From assembly GCF_004368405.1 (NCBI RefSeq), contig NZ_SBJH01000025.1, positions 1 through 60,200 on the forward strand: a stretch of DNA of 60,200 nucleotides. Reading direction: 5' to 3'. A program made the position numbers and the translations under genes. Each line of letters begins with the position of its first letter. Positions within the stretch are counted from its first letter, which is position 1. Positions 26,657 to 35,095 of this stretch are shown here, piece after piece. The DNA is from Olivibacter sp. XZL3 (GTDB taxonomy: Bacteria; Bacteroidota; Bacteroidia; Sphingobacteriales; Sphingobacteriaceae). Below the pieces are notes generated by a model. It was not told the DNA's origin, made no database searches, and worked only from the letters and a program-made list of their open reading frames with translations.

Positions 26657-26717
26657 AAAATTACTGTGTATTGCTAAAAAAGATGTGGATAACGCGACCA
26701 TCGCGGCCAGTGCTAGG

Positions 26718-27107
26718 TCAGCATTCCGGAGGGGGCGACAGGTACTCAAGTGGAGCGGGCGGCACATAGATAAAAGAATAGTCGCCATACCCGGCAATTG
26801 TGCGGAACTTGTCGAGCAGGGACGTGCCAACTACCTGCATAGGGCATATCAACGACAATTTTCCCGTCTGTTCACGGATCTCATTCCCATCCTCGTCATC
26901 ATACTCCGGAAAGGCGTCTTCAAAACCCAAGACGGTTTCCGTAATAAGTTCCACCACACTTTCCTGATCGTTGATCGTCAGATCCTCTGCTATGTAGGAG
27001 GGAGTCAGGTCAGGCGCATCCACCGATAAATTAAGCAAATGGATGGTCATGAAGTACCAAAAATACCTTGTCCATGTCGTTCTTCTGAAAACGTTTAAAG
27101 TAACCAT
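26718..27107 (-). CDS. Small hypothetical protein upstream of the HAEPLYID gene
   Basis: 129 residues. The N-terminus is basic then hydrophobic (YFWYFMTIHLLNLSVDAPD). The middle is strongly acidic (EDAFPEYDDEDGNEIRE), and the C-terminus is Pro-rich (YVPPAPLEYLSPPPEC). It looks like an anchored or exported protein made together with the downstream outer-membrane protein. I recall similar SVDAPD proteins beside HAEPLYID genes in related genomes, but have not checked. Function unknown. Confidence 0.65.
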   Translation of the reverse strand: MVTLNVFRRTTWTRYFWYFMTIHLLNLSVDAPDLTPSYIAEDLTINDQESVVELITETVLGFEDAFPEYDDEDGNEIREQTGKLSLICPMQVVGTSLLDKFRTIAGYGDYSFIYVPPAPLEYLSPPPEC

Positions 27108-27421
27108 TGCCTATCGTCTCCCTTGTACCTAGGGTGAGCAAAATTAAAACATTAACAGTATGCATCGTGCATTCAGTAGCAATTCTAACGGTATTTTAAT
27201 GCTACAGGCTCCTCGACCGCAATACCTTAAACTGTTGCATGTTTTCTTGCGGCTCCATTGTCATGATTCGCTGTTAATAAATTTCTGGTATGCAGCATAA
27301 TGAGGTCGTTAAGTATGGATTTGTTGAAAAAGCGGACAAATAATATAATATCATAATAGTATATTAGCATATGAAACCATCATGATTTATTTCAACCACA
27401 CAGGGGTGAATAAATCTGATA
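27108..27421. other. Divergent intergenic region
   Basis: AT-rich spacer between the minus-strand small gene and the plus-strand lipoprotein. No gene or exact promoter box recognised; a short palindromic repeat follows at 27422-27440. Confidence 0.4.
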
Positions 27422-27440
27422 CCTGCCTGCGGTAGGCAGG
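27422..27440. repeat. Short palindromic intergenic repeat
   Basis: CCTGCCTGCGGTAGGCAGG: 7-bp arms CCTGCCT/AGGCAGG around GCGGT, 31 nt upstream of the lipoprotein ATG. It resembles a GC-rich palindrome scattered in many Bacteroidota genomes (from memory); only one copy was seen here. Confidence 0.45.
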
Positions 27441-27471
27441 GCTCATCACCAAAAGCAAATTATATACACAG

Positions 27472-28665
27472 ATGAAAATTTCGATAACAAAGCCCCTTCT
27501 GATCTTGATTTGTTTCCTGTTAGCAACGGCATGTCAACATCGAAAACAGCAGCAGGACGAGCAAGGAAGCGCCAACAAGCAAGACTACACTTACACGCCT
27601 GAAAAAGGTGCCCTGGTCGTGATAAGCGAGACCGCCAATCCGGAGATGAATAAAGTTTCCTTGTTTAAGGACAATGAAAAGGATTCGATAACCTCCATGG
27701 CGGCCGAAAATGGGAAATTTAAACTTCAGCTCGACACGGCCAACCTCCATGAGGTTTACTTTATAAAAATTGAGGGTAAGTCCACCAAGCGCGGCACAAG
27801 CGGACTGGCTTGGGAAGCCGTTGTTCCCGTTCTGGCAGTACCCTCTACAACGCTAGAGCTTGTGCAAAAGCCCTTTAATCATGCGGGTTCAATCAGTAAG
27901 GTTGCTTTTTCTATTCAAGGTGGCGGGGAAGAGCAGGCCCTGCTAAACGATTGGCACACCGCACTTGCGACCCTCGAGGCGGAAGATGAAGGTCAAGTGC
28001 AGCAGTATGCCATAGGTGGTGCAGGGGTAACGAAAGTAGCGGGTAAGAAACAGCTTGCTAAGACTCCGGGTTCGATTACGGAAGATTTTATCGGTAAGCA
28101 AAAGCCGTTGATCAGTTCGTTTTACCTGCTATCAAGGGCTGGCAAAGAGCGTCAGTATGCAAAAGAATATCAAAACGTTTTAGAGCAAGCGCCAGATCCG
28201 GTAAAACGGAGTAAATACGGCCTCGATTTTGCGAAACGGCTAGCGCTGCTTCAAACGAAGGTTAAACAACTAGATCTCGAGAAAGAGGTGGTTGCAACAG
28301 ACGTTCGGCTTTCAGAAATTCCATGGGACTCGTTTAAAGACCGTAAGTATTTACTGTTGTCCTTCTGGAATAGTGCCGATCAAGCTTCAGCTTCGGCAGT
28401 GAAGCAGTTGGAAAAGGCAGCACCTGACTTGGCGGAAAAAGGGATTGATATTTTACCGATTTCGATGGAAAGCCAATTTTCCAAGTGGAAAGAGAACGTC
28501 AAAAGTTTTGATTTCAAACATAATTATAGAATGCGAAATGAAGCGCAGCAAGATTTGATCAACACCTTGTATCTTTCCGATCTGCCAAGGTTCGTTTTAG
28601 TCAAGCCCAATGGCGAGGTAATTGACGACGATTTCAATATCGAACAGCTGGAAGAATTGGAGTGA
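27472..28665 (+). CDS. Thioredoxin-fold lipoprotein lacking CxxC
   Basis: Exported lipoprotein with lipobox LLATAC (Cys21). An N-terminal beta domain resembles the DUF4369-type module of Bacteroidota thiol-disulfide proteins (ALVVISETANPEMNKVSLFKD). The C-terminal third is a TlpA/thioredoxin-like fold (RKYLLLSFWNSADQASASAVKQL, GIDILPISMESQFSKW, LPRFVLVKPNGEVI). Where the family has WCxxC the sequence reads WNSADQAS, so both catalytic cysteines are absent and no disulfide chemistry is expected. It may have become a binding or scaffold protein. Single gene. Confidence 0.8.
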   Translation: MKISITKPLLILICFLLATACQHRKQQQDEQGSANKQDYTYTPEKGALVVISETANPEMNKVSLFKDNEKDSITSMAAENGKFKLQLDTANLHEVYFIKIEGKSTKRGTSGLAWEAVVPVLAVPSTTLELVQKPFNHAGSISKVAFSIQGGGEEQALLNDWHTALATLEAEDEGQVQQYAIGGAGVTKVAGKKQLAKTPGSITEDFIGKQKPLISSFYLLSRAGKERQYAKEYQNVLEQAPDPVKRSKYGLDFAKRLALLQTKVKQLDLEKEVVATDVRLSEIPWDSFKDRKYLLLSFWNSADQASASAVKQLEKAAPDLAEKGIDILPISMESQFSKWKENVKSFDFKHNYRMRNEAQQDLINTLYLSDLPRFVLVKPNGEVIDDDFNIEQLEELE

Positions 28666-28753
28666 TACGGGATGCCTGCTAAGCAGTCTTATCACTCCTA
28701 ATGACTCAAAATACTCCTCAAATTGGTTTAGGAGGTGCGCGAGTGCCAGTGAA

Positions 28754-29095
28754 CTATGACGCGGAAACAATTTTTTTCCTGTGTTGATGTCCCCAGGCTT
28801 CCATCTCCGCCAACACTTTATCAAGCGTCTTACTATAATCGGTCAGTTCATATTGCACCGTTACCGGCTTGGTATCACACACGGTACGGCTTACTAATCC
28901 ATGCATTTCCAGTTCCTGTAGCTCTTTAGATAGAATTCTTGGAGATGTCCCAGCTTCTCTCGACAATTCGTTAAAGCCCTTTTTTCCACTTCGTAAAACG
29001 GATAGCAGGACCAGTTTCCATTTGCCGCCGACAACATCTAACGTATCCCTGATCGCTAACTTTGCTTTTGCACAGCTCTCTACGGTATGTTCCAT
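28754..29095 (-). CDS. HxlR-family (DUF24) transcriptional regulator
   Basis: 113-residue winged-helix regulator. From MEHTVESCAKAKLAIRDTLDV (29095) it reads VVGGKWKLVLLSVLRSGKKGFNELSREAGTSPRILSKELQELEMHGLVSRTV, the HxlR signature. Cys8 near the N-terminus is in the position of the redox/quinone-sensing Cys of YodB-type members, which repress azoreductase genes. It is divergent from an azoreductase gene, the same pairing. Two direct repeats lie between its promoter box and its start codon, suggesting autorepression. Confidence 0.9.
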   Translation of the reverse strand: MEHTVESCAKAKLAIRDTLDVVGGKWKLVLLSVLRSGKKGFNELSREAGTSPRILSKELQELEMHGLVSRTVCDTKPVTVQYELTDYSKTLDKVLAEMEAWGHQHRKKIVSAS

Positions 29096-29101
29096 CTCAA
29101 G

Positions 29102-29134
29102 TATCCTTTTTGTAACTACTATCCTTTTTGTAAC
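29102..29134. promoter_or_regulatory. Direct-repeat operator candidate between hxlR-type and azoR genes
   Basis: TATCCTTTTTGTAAC occurs at 29102-29116 and again exactly at 29120-29134 (18-nt period). The pair lies immediately downstream of the regulator's -7 box (29141-29148, minus), where a bound repressor would block the transcript. Confidence 0.55.
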
Positions 29135-29140
29135 AGATAA

Positions 29141-29148
29141 CAAAGGTA
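29141..29148 (-). promoter_or_regulatory. -7 promoter box of the HxlR-type regulator
   Basis: TACCTTTG on the minus strand matches TAnnTTTG exactly, 46 nt upstream of the ATG. Confidence 0.45.
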
Positions 29149-29191
29149 TAGTAATATTTTTAAAATTTGCATGAACAAATAGATTATACTA

Positions 29192-29797
29192 ATGAAAATA
29201 CTGCATCTTATCTCAAGTTCAAGAGGGAGTGAATCCTTTAGTAACAAACTGGGTAATTCAATCATCGAAAAGTTACTTGCCCAATATCCAGAGGCAACGG
29301 TAAGGGACCATCACCTCGCTAAATCGCCTTTCCCACATCTCGAAGAAGTGCACCTCACGTCTTTTTTTACACCCGAGGAACATCGTAGTCCTGAACAGCT
29401 GGAGGCCGTCCGCCATTCGGACGAGGCCATTGCAGAACTATTGGAAGCGGATCGTATCGTCATCGAGGTACCGATGTACAACTTTTCCATACCTTCAACC
29501 CTCAAAGCTTGGATAGATCATATTACGCGGGCTGGCATTACCTTTACCTACTCGGACAGCGGAGTGGAGGGATTGGTTAAAAATAAAAAAGCTTATCTGG
29601 CCATCTCCTCGGGGGGAATTTATTCAGAAGGCGTAATGAAAGATGCCGACTTCACCGAAAAATACCTGCGCTTCATATTGGGCTTTATCGGGATTACAGA
29701 CATCGAAGTGTTCCGCGTTGAAGGACTCAATATGCAGCAATTTAAAGATCATGCATTGCCAAAGGCGCAGAAAATGGTGGAGGAATTTGCATTCTAG
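29192..29797 (+). CDS. azoR: FMN-dependent NADH-azoreductase
   Basis: Flavodoxin-like quinone/azo reductase of 201 residues, cytoplasmic. Landmarks: MKILHLISSSRGSESFSNKLG (phosphate-binding loop for FMN), PMYNFSIPSTLKAWIDHITRAGITF (conserved AzoR core) and AYLAISSGGIYSEG. It reduces quinones and azo compounds with NADH, protecting against electrophile stress. It is divergent from a HxlR-family gene with a repeat operator between them, so control by that regulator in response to quinones is likely. Confidence 0.92.
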   Translation: MKILHLISSSRGSESFSNKLGNSIIEKLLAQYPEATVRDHHLAKSPFPHLEEVHLTSFFTPEEHRSPEQLEAVRHSDEAIAELLEADRIVIEVPMYNFSIPSTLKAWIDHITRAGITFTYSDSGVEGLVKNKKAYLAISSGGIYSEGVMKDADFTEKYLRFILGFIGITDIEVFRVEGLNMQQFKDHALPKAQKMVEEFAF

Positions 29798-30103
29798 CGG
29801 AGCTTGGGCTTAATAGGAAGGCGGCACGCCTTCCATGGGCTATTAATTCAACGCTGGTGCCCGTTTTCAGGCAGTCGGTCTTCAGATCCGAACACCTGTG
29901 AATGATGAAATAGGCTTTATTGTTTATACAGACTAAGCATTCGGCGTTGCCTTACTTACCTTGGGCTTCCAGTCGGTGAAGGCTGCATGGATGAATCCCG
30001 TCAAGAGCCTGAGATCGGAATAAGCCCATACTGCATCTTATTATTTTGGTTAAATGACCATGGATGATATTTTTTGACAGCAGCCGTATAATAGTTATTG
30101 CTG
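29798..30103. other. Intergenic region between convergent genes with a nested hairpin
   Basis: No gene recognised. At 29810-29847 TTAATAG/CTATTAA encloses GGAAGGC/GCCTTCC, a two-part hairpin 13 nt after azoR that may act as terminator although it lacks a U tract. Confidence 0.5.
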
Positions 30104-31240
30104 CTATTTGCTTTTAGGTGCCGCCTGCGGTGTAGTGGTAGGTCCGTCTACAACCAGCTTGCCGTCGTCTAATATCTTCATTCGGTCAATAAAAACGACG
30201 CGCTCTTCGCCGGTTGATAATGTGCGGGCGTGATAAACACAGAACATCTCCTTCCCGTTTGGCGAGTAAGTAACACTATTATGTCCTGTTCCGGTCACAA
30301 CGCCACCGCTCTCTACATTTTTCTGTAATACAGGGTTGTTAGCCGCTTTGGTGAACGGACCGAGTGGGCTTTCAGAAGTTGCATATCCCACTGCATAATT
30401 CTTACCACCGAAATAATTAGCAGAATACATCATATAGTAAGTGCTTCCTTTCTTGAAGATAAAAGAACCTTCCGTCCATCGACGGTTAACCTCCTTCGAC
30501 GTAACCGATCGACTTTCCCATTCGGCCTGCTTATCATCCATTTTCACAGGAGGTCTTAATAGCAAAACAGGTTCGCCTATCACGCCACTGAAATCCGATT
30601 TTAGCTCTACCCCATACACCCAACTTTCTTCGATAGTATCAAACCATCCTTTTTGCTTCGCCCAGGTTGCTACTTCACTTTCCACAGGATGCTTGTAGCA
30701 ACAACGGGAATAGTAGAGGTAAATTTTGCCGTTTTTATCAAAAAGTACATTCGCGTCTATAATCGGATAGCCAGGATCAAAAATCGGTTGATTGCTTAAG
30801 TCCGTGAATGGGCCTGTAGGACTGTCTGCCACGGCTACGCCAATGCGGAAATTCTCCACTTCCTCGGTTGGGTTTTCTTTCCATTGCGCAGAGTAGAACA
30901 GGTAAAAGCGGCCATTATGTGCGTATACTTCCGGCGCCCAGTATGCGCCGTCCCAAGCAGCGGTAGAGTCGCTCCAGCCGTTCGGATTGCTTGCATAAAA
31001 CACTTGGCCCTCATCCTTCCAGTTTACCAGGTCGGTCGAGGAATAAGCGGCAAATCCGTTTTTCGCAGCACCACCGGTGCCGTACATATAATATTTGTCG
31101 CCTTTTACATGTAGTACATAAGGGTCGCCAAAAGTAACCGACAAGGGATTTTGATAAGTGGTTTCTGACTGAGCCAACAAGCAGTTGTTGAGACACAATA
31201 CTAATAGGCAGGATGCTAAGATGTTTATAATTCGTTTCAT
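30104..31240 (-). CDS. GH43-family glycoside hydrolase, secreted
   Basis: Five-bladed beta-propeller glycosidase (arabinofuranosidase/xylosidase/arabinanase class) of 378 residues with signal peptide (LASCLLVLCLNNCLLAQS). Catalytic positions: base Asp in TFGDPYV (D39), middle Asp in PIIDANVLFD, and acid Glu in RRWTEGSFIFK. The GHNSVTYSPNGKE and YHARTL segments are typical of arabinan-type subfamilies. It is divergent from a Gfo/Idh/MocA gene; not part of a SusCD cluster. Exact substrate unknown. Confidence 0.92.
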   Translation of the reverse strand: MKRIINILASCLLVLCLNNCLLAQSETTYQNPLSVTFGDPYVLHVKGDKYYMYGTGGAAKNGFAAYSSTDLVNWKDEGQVFYASNPNGWSDSTAAWDGAYWAPEVYAHNGRFYLFYSAQWKENPTEEVENFRIGVAVADSPTGPFTDLSNQPIFDPGYPIIDANVLFDKNGKIYLYYSRCCYKHPVESEVATWAKQKGWFDTIEESWVYGVELKSDFSGVIGEPVLLLRPPVKMDDKQAEWESRSVTSKEVNRRWTEGSFIFKKGSTYYMMYSANYFGGKNYAVGYATSESPLGPFTKAANNPVLQKNVESGGVVTGTGHNSVTYSPNGKEMFCVYHARTLSTGEERVVFIDRMKILDDGKLVVDGPTTTPQAAPKSK

Positions 31241-31261
31241 TATTTAGTGCTTCGGCATAAA

Positions 31262-31269
31262 CAAATATA
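31262..31269 (-). promoter_or_regulatory. -7 promoter box of the GH43 gene
   Basis: TATATTTG on the minus strand, exact TAnnTTTG match, 22 nt before the ATG. No well-placed -33 TTG was found. Confidence 0.4.
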
Positions 31270-31380
31270 AGCGCAGGGAACTACAAATGGAAATCTTTTA
31301 CTTCGTTGATGTGAAATAAGGAAATAAACATTATATTCATTTTTTTTGTTTCCTAATAAAAAATTATAAACCGATAAATT

Positions 31381-32742
31381 ATGGCAGACTTCAATCTGAA
31401 CCGTAGAAAATTCATTCAAGGTACGAGCGCTGTGTTAACTTTATCCGCATTACAAGCGAAGGGATTAACATTTACAGATACAGCCAACAACATGCGGGTT
31501 GGTTTAATTGGAACAGGCTGGTATGGGAAGAGCGACCTGTTCAGACTTATTCAGGTCAGGGATGTCGACGTGGTGGCCGTCTGCGATGTGGATAGCAAGC
31601 ATCTCGAGGAAGCAGGAAAATTGATCAGCGAGCGACAAATCTCGAAAAAGGTTCCGGCTTTATACAAGGATTACAGAAAGATGCTGGCAGATCATAAATT
31701 GGATCTCGTGCTCATCGGCACGCCGGATCATTGGCACGCGCGTCAAGCCATTGACGCAATGGCGTCAGGGGCGCATCTTTACTTGCAAAAGCCTGTTAGC
31801 CTCGATGTACTGGAAGGCGAAGCAGTCCTCAGCGCAGCACGGAAATACAATAAAAAAGTGCAGGTAGGTACACAACGAAGAAGTACCCCTCATCTGATTG
31901 ATGCGAAAGAGCGGGTAATCGACAAAGGCTTGCTAGGCAAAGTGTCACATGTAGAGATGTGTTGCTATTATCACATGAGGAAGAACGGTAATCCACCATT
32001 GGAGCCTGTTCCCGACTTTCTTGATTATGAAATGTGGACCGGCCCCGCGCCTTTACGTCCGTACGACGGCTTACCGCACGGCAGTTGGTGGCGAACCTTT
32101 ATGGAATATGGGAATGGGATTATGGGCGATATGTGCGTGCATATGTTTGACGCGGTACGCTGGTTATTACAACTCAACTGGCCCAAACGCATTAGCTCGA
32201 CCGGAGGAATTTACGTTCAAAAAGGAGGGAAGTCGACCATTGCCGATACGCAGACGGCTATTTTTGAATACGATGAGTTGAACTGTGTATGGCAACATCG
32301 CACTTGGGGCAACCCGGCTGATCCGGAATATCCTTGGGCATTTATAATCTATGGGGATAAAGGAACCCTTAAGGGAAGCGTCATGAAGTATGAGTTTATT
32401 CCAGTCGGTAAAGGCGATCGTATTGCAAAAGACGTTGTTTACGAGAAAGAAGAGTTTCCCGAAGATTTAAACGAGCCCAAGATCGAACTGCATACAGCCC
32501 CGGCAACCCGGCGCCACCTGCTGGATCTTTTATCGGCCATCGAAAATGACCAGCTGCCTGTTGCAGATATTGAAGAGGGACATATATCAACGGCCAGTTG
32601 CATACTGGCCAATCTATCCATGCAGTTGAATCGGCCACTGGTGTATGATCCGCAAAAAAAGATATGTTTGGACGACCCAGAAGCAACAAGGCTGTTGAGA
32701 AGACCTTACAGGGAACCTTGGCAACATCCTTATGGGGCTTAA
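31381..32742 (+). CDS. Gfo/Idh/MocA-family oxidoreductase with Tat signal
   Basis: NAD(P)-dependent sugar or polyol dehydrogenase of 453 residues. The N-terminus NRRKFIQGTSAVLTLSAL carries the twin-arginine motif (R8R9) and points to export of the folded protein. Rossmann domain: RVGLIGTGWYGKSDL (GxGxxG), VVAVCDVDSKH, LVLIGTPDHWHARQAIDAM, LYLQKPVSLDVLEG (Gln replaces the usual Glu of EKP). The C-terminal Gfo/Idh/MocA domain follows (HGSWWRTFMEYGNGIMGDMCVHMFDAVRWLL). Tat-borne members often act on cell-surface glycans or on sugars being degraded in Bacteroidota. Confidence 0.92.
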   Translation: MADFNLNRRKFIQGTSAVLTLSALQAKGLTFTDTANNMRVGLIGTGWYGKSDLFRLIQVRDVDVVAVCDVDSKHLEEAGKLISERQISKKVPALYKDYRKMLADHKLDLVLIGTPDHWHARQAIDAMASGAHLYLQKPVSLDVLEGEAVLSAARKYNKKVQVGTQRRSTPHLIDAKERVIDKGLLGKVSHVEMCCYYHMRKNGNPPLEPVPDFLDYEMWTGPAPLRPYDGLPHGSWWRTFMEYGNGIMGDMCVHMFDAVRWLLQLNWPKRISSTGGIYVQKGGKSTIADTQTAIFEYDELNCVWQHRTWGNPADPEYPWAFIIYGDKGTLKGSVMKYEFIPVGKGDRIAKDVVYEKEEFPEDLNEPKIELHTAPATRRHLLDLLSAIENDQLPVADIEEGHISTASCILANLSMQLNRPLVYDPQKKICLDDPEATRLLRRPYREPWQHPYGA

Positions 32743-32757
32743 CTAACTATACCAGAC

Positions 32758-32973
32758 CTTTATTATGATGTCGATTTATTAGTTGTTAATGCCGACACGA
32801 TTGCGTGCCGAATAAAATTTAATTGTACACCTTCCGGCGAGTTTTTGGGAGTTAACGTGAATGGAAAGAAAGTGTCGTTTTCGGAACATGTTTTTTATAG
32901 ATTGATTGATGGGAAAATCAGTGAGGTTCTGTCGTTGATAGACAAGGATGCGATAAAAAAACAGGTAACTTAG
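32758..32973 (+). pseudogene. SnoaL-like ester cyclase remnant (C-terminal half)
   Basis: A start-less frame right after the oxidoreductase stop encodes about 70 residues reading VDLLVVNADTIACRIKFNC, then TPSGEFLGVNVNGKKVSFSE, HVFYRLIDGKISEVLSLIDK, which is the C-terminal half of a SnoaL/ester cyclase domain (GxxFxGxxxTGKxVxFxxxxxYRxxDGKIxExWxxxD). The N-terminal half (about 65 residues) is missing and the frame is closed by the TAA of the neighbouring gene, with which it is in frame. No ATG fits. Best read as a decayed gene. Confidence 0.7.
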
Positions 32974-32985
32974 TATCCCGTCATA

Positions 32986-33025
32986 TAAAAAAACAAGGGC
33001 AAGACTTCGCGTCTCTCCCTTGTTG
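32986..33025 (-). terminator. Terminator of the aldo/keto reductase gene
   Basis: On the minus strand ACAAGGG...CCCTTGT arms with inner GAC/GTC, followed by TTTTTTTA, 8 nt past the stop codon. Confidence 0.7.
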
Positions 33026-33031
33026 CCGGGC

Positions 33032-34042
33032 TTACAGGTTGACGCCGCGCATTCCAGCCTCGTCGTATCTGGCGCCCGTTTCAGCTTCTAGAGGTATGAT
33101 GGCTTCCAGCCGTCCTAGATCTTCTGCTGTAAGTGTGACCTGGGTAGCAGCGATATTTTCTTCCACGTATTTTACCCGCTTTGTGCCAGGAATCGGCACA
33201 TGCCCCTTCGCAATTACCCACGCGATAGCCAATTGTGCGGCGGTGATACCCTTTTCTTCTGCAACCTTCCTGATCTGGTTTACCAACTCAATGTTTTTAT
33301 AAAATTGATCTCCCTGGTATTTCGGTAAAGATCTCCTAAAATCGCCCTCCGGGAAGTCTTCAGGCTTTTGTATCTGCCCGCTTAGAAAGCCTCTACCCAC
33401 AGGCGAATAAGCCACCAGGCCGATGCCCAATTCGTTTAGGGTATCTAAAATTCCTAATTGTTCAATCTGCCTTTCGAAAAGGGAGTACTCGCTTTGTACC
33501 GCCGTAAGTGGATGTACAGCGTGCGCTTTTCGGATAGTCTCAGATCCCACCTCCGATAGTCCGATATAGCGTACCTTTCCTTCCTTTATCAGTTCTGCCA
33601 TTGCTGCTACAGTTTCCTCAACAGGGGTTTCCGTATCTAAGCGATGCAGGTAATACAAATCGATATAATCTGTTCCCAAATTCTTTAAGGAGCGCTCTGC
33701 CGCCTTTTTCACATAGCTTTTGCTGCCATTTAGTTTGCCCGTATACCGTTCATCATCACCCACTTCAAAACCAAATTTGGTGGCAATAATGTATTTCTCC
33801 CTGTTGCCTTTAACCGCTTTCGCAATCAGTCGTTCATTCAGGAGCGGGCCATAGGCCTCTGCCGTATCTAAAAAATTGCCGCCCAGTTCCAACGACCGAT
33901 GAATGGTGGCTATGGCTTCGTTTTCATCGGCATCCCCGTAGATATTGGTGCCAAAGCCTACGGTCATCCCCATACAGCCAAGACCAATAGCCGGAACTAC
34001 AAGTCCTTGCTCTCCCAATTTTACCTGTTTGATAGTGCTCAT
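33032..34042 (-). CDS. Aldo/keto reductase
   Basis: NADPH-dependent (beta/alpha)8 reductase of 336 residues. Catalytic tetrad: Asp and Tyr in NFLDTAEAYGP, Lys in KYIIATKFGF, His in LYYLHRLD. The C-terminal cofactor site is QLAIAWVIAKGHVPIPGTKRVKYVEEN. Closest in layout to the AKR13/YajO-PLR subgroup acting on small aldehydes. Start MSTIKQVKLGEQGL is usual for these proteins. Single gene, divergent from nothing obvious. Confidence 0.93.
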   Translation of the reverse strand: MSTIKQVKLGEQGLVVPAIGLGCMGMTVGFGTNIYGDADENEAIATIHRSLELGGNFLDTAEAYGPLLNERLIAKAVKGNREKYIIATKFGFEVGDDERYTGKLNGSKSYVKKAAERSLKNLGTDYIDLYYLHRLDTETPVEETVAAMAELIKEGKVRYIGLSEVGSETIRKAHAVHPLTAVQSEYSLFERQIEQLGILDTLNELGIGLVAYSPVGRGFLSGQIQKPEDFPEGDFRRSLPKYQGDQFYKNIELVNQIRKVAEEKGITAAQLAIAWVIAKGHVPIPGTKRVKYVEENIAATQVTLTAEDLGRLEAIIPLEAETGARYDEAGMRGVNL

Positions 34043-34377
34043 ATAGATTTATCATTTAATGTGTTCCAAAGTTCGGGATGTTGAACGACAGAAAAGTGTC
34101 CAAATCCGATGACTTTGTGTCCAAAATGCGACTTTCATTTAATAGTTAAGTATAGCAAATTGTTGCGCCGCAAACTGTAATAAAAACGTCATGATTGTAG
34201 CCTTTTGACTTCTTTCAGAAAGCCGGTCAATCTTAGCCAGTCGCTGATTGCTAAGCTAAAGAACCGCAGGGATGTTACCTGTCATATGGGTTATTACCGA
34301 GAAGCACAACTACGCTGCTTATTTTGTCTGCTAGTTTTGTCTGCTAGCCTTAACGTTTAAGAAGGACTGAACGATTT
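34043..34377. other. Intergenic region
   Basis: No gene recognised. A 13-nt tandem duplication TTTTGTCTGCTAG occurs at about 34322-34347. Confidence 0.45.
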
Positions 34378-34857
34378 TTATCCGGTACCTAAGAGCTCCA
34401 TAAATCTTCCACATTCCGCATAATCCTTCACGATGCGGTTTCGCTCCTCTAAGAGCCTACGAAGGTAGTTGTTGAGCAGTAGCCGATCGAACGACCTGCC
34501 GAAAATACCGTAAGGAACATCGTAATCAAAATGATCGGTAACAAGGGTAGAATTACCGACGGTTTTAAAAAAATGGTCGTGCCTGATGTAAGCAAATGGT
34601 CCCTGCACCTGTTCGTCTCTAAAATGGAACGGCCGCTCATAAGCTGTAATCTTTGAAGTCAGCCGCTGCCGTATTCCGAAATGAGTAGCTTGCCAGGTAA
34701 CCGTTTCGCCGAGGCCGATCAGCCCACAGGTAACGCCCCCTATAGCCTTCTCTTCGGTGCCGGCAGTGGAGATGCAGTGTAAATCAATACTTCTCGAAAG
34801 ATCAAAGCAGATGTCAATTTCCGCTTGCATGTTAGTGGTTAATTCAATAAGAGGCAT
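34378..34857 (-). CDS. SRPBCC-family protein
   Basis: 159-residue START/Bet v1-type ligand-binding fold of the COG4276 kind (often called cell-division-inhibitor-like). Landmarks: MPLIELTTNMQAEIDICFDLSRSIDLH, GETVTWQATHFGIRQRLTSKIT, PFHFRDEQVQGPFAYIRHDHFF, DHFDYDVPYGIFGRSFDRLLL. Cytoplasmic; ligand unknown. Divergent from the SDR gene, and both promoter regions carry TTAACTTT. Confidence 0.85.
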   Translation of the reverse strand: MPLIELTTNMQAEIDICFDLSRSIDLHCISTAGTEEKAIGGVTCGLIGLGETVTWQATHFGIRQRLTSKITAYERPFHFRDEQVQGPFAYIRHDHFFKTVGNSTLVTDHFDYDVPYGIFGRSFDRLLLNNYLRRLLEERNRIVKDYAECGRFMELLGTG

Positions 34858-35041
34858 AATTGGTTTTTTTTATTGATAAAGCCGAAGAGTTCCTATTGGT
34901 CAGCGCAACTCTTACATCGTAAAGTTAACATATATCAAATTAAATTTACAGAAAAAATCACAAAAATTTCAACGTACTCCAACATGTTGTCAAACATTTA
35001 TAAAAATGACCATAGTCACCATCCCATATCAGTTTTGGCCT

Positions 35042-35049
35042 TAACTTTG
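35042..35049 (+). promoter_or_regulatory. -7 promoter box of the SDR gene
   Basis: TAACTTTG, exact TAnnTTTG match, 46 nt before ATG. An inverted copy (GTTAACTTTA on the minus strand, about 34917-34928) is placed as promoter of the divergent SRPBCC gene. Confidence 0.4.
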
Positions 35050-35095
35050 GTTAGTTAAGCATATAGACAGAATAGTAAAATAAAAACTAGTCATT

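Noticed and set aside
34322-34347. Tandem 13-nt repeat as CRISPR or phase-variable tract
   Set aside because: Only two copies, outside any gene, no array structure.
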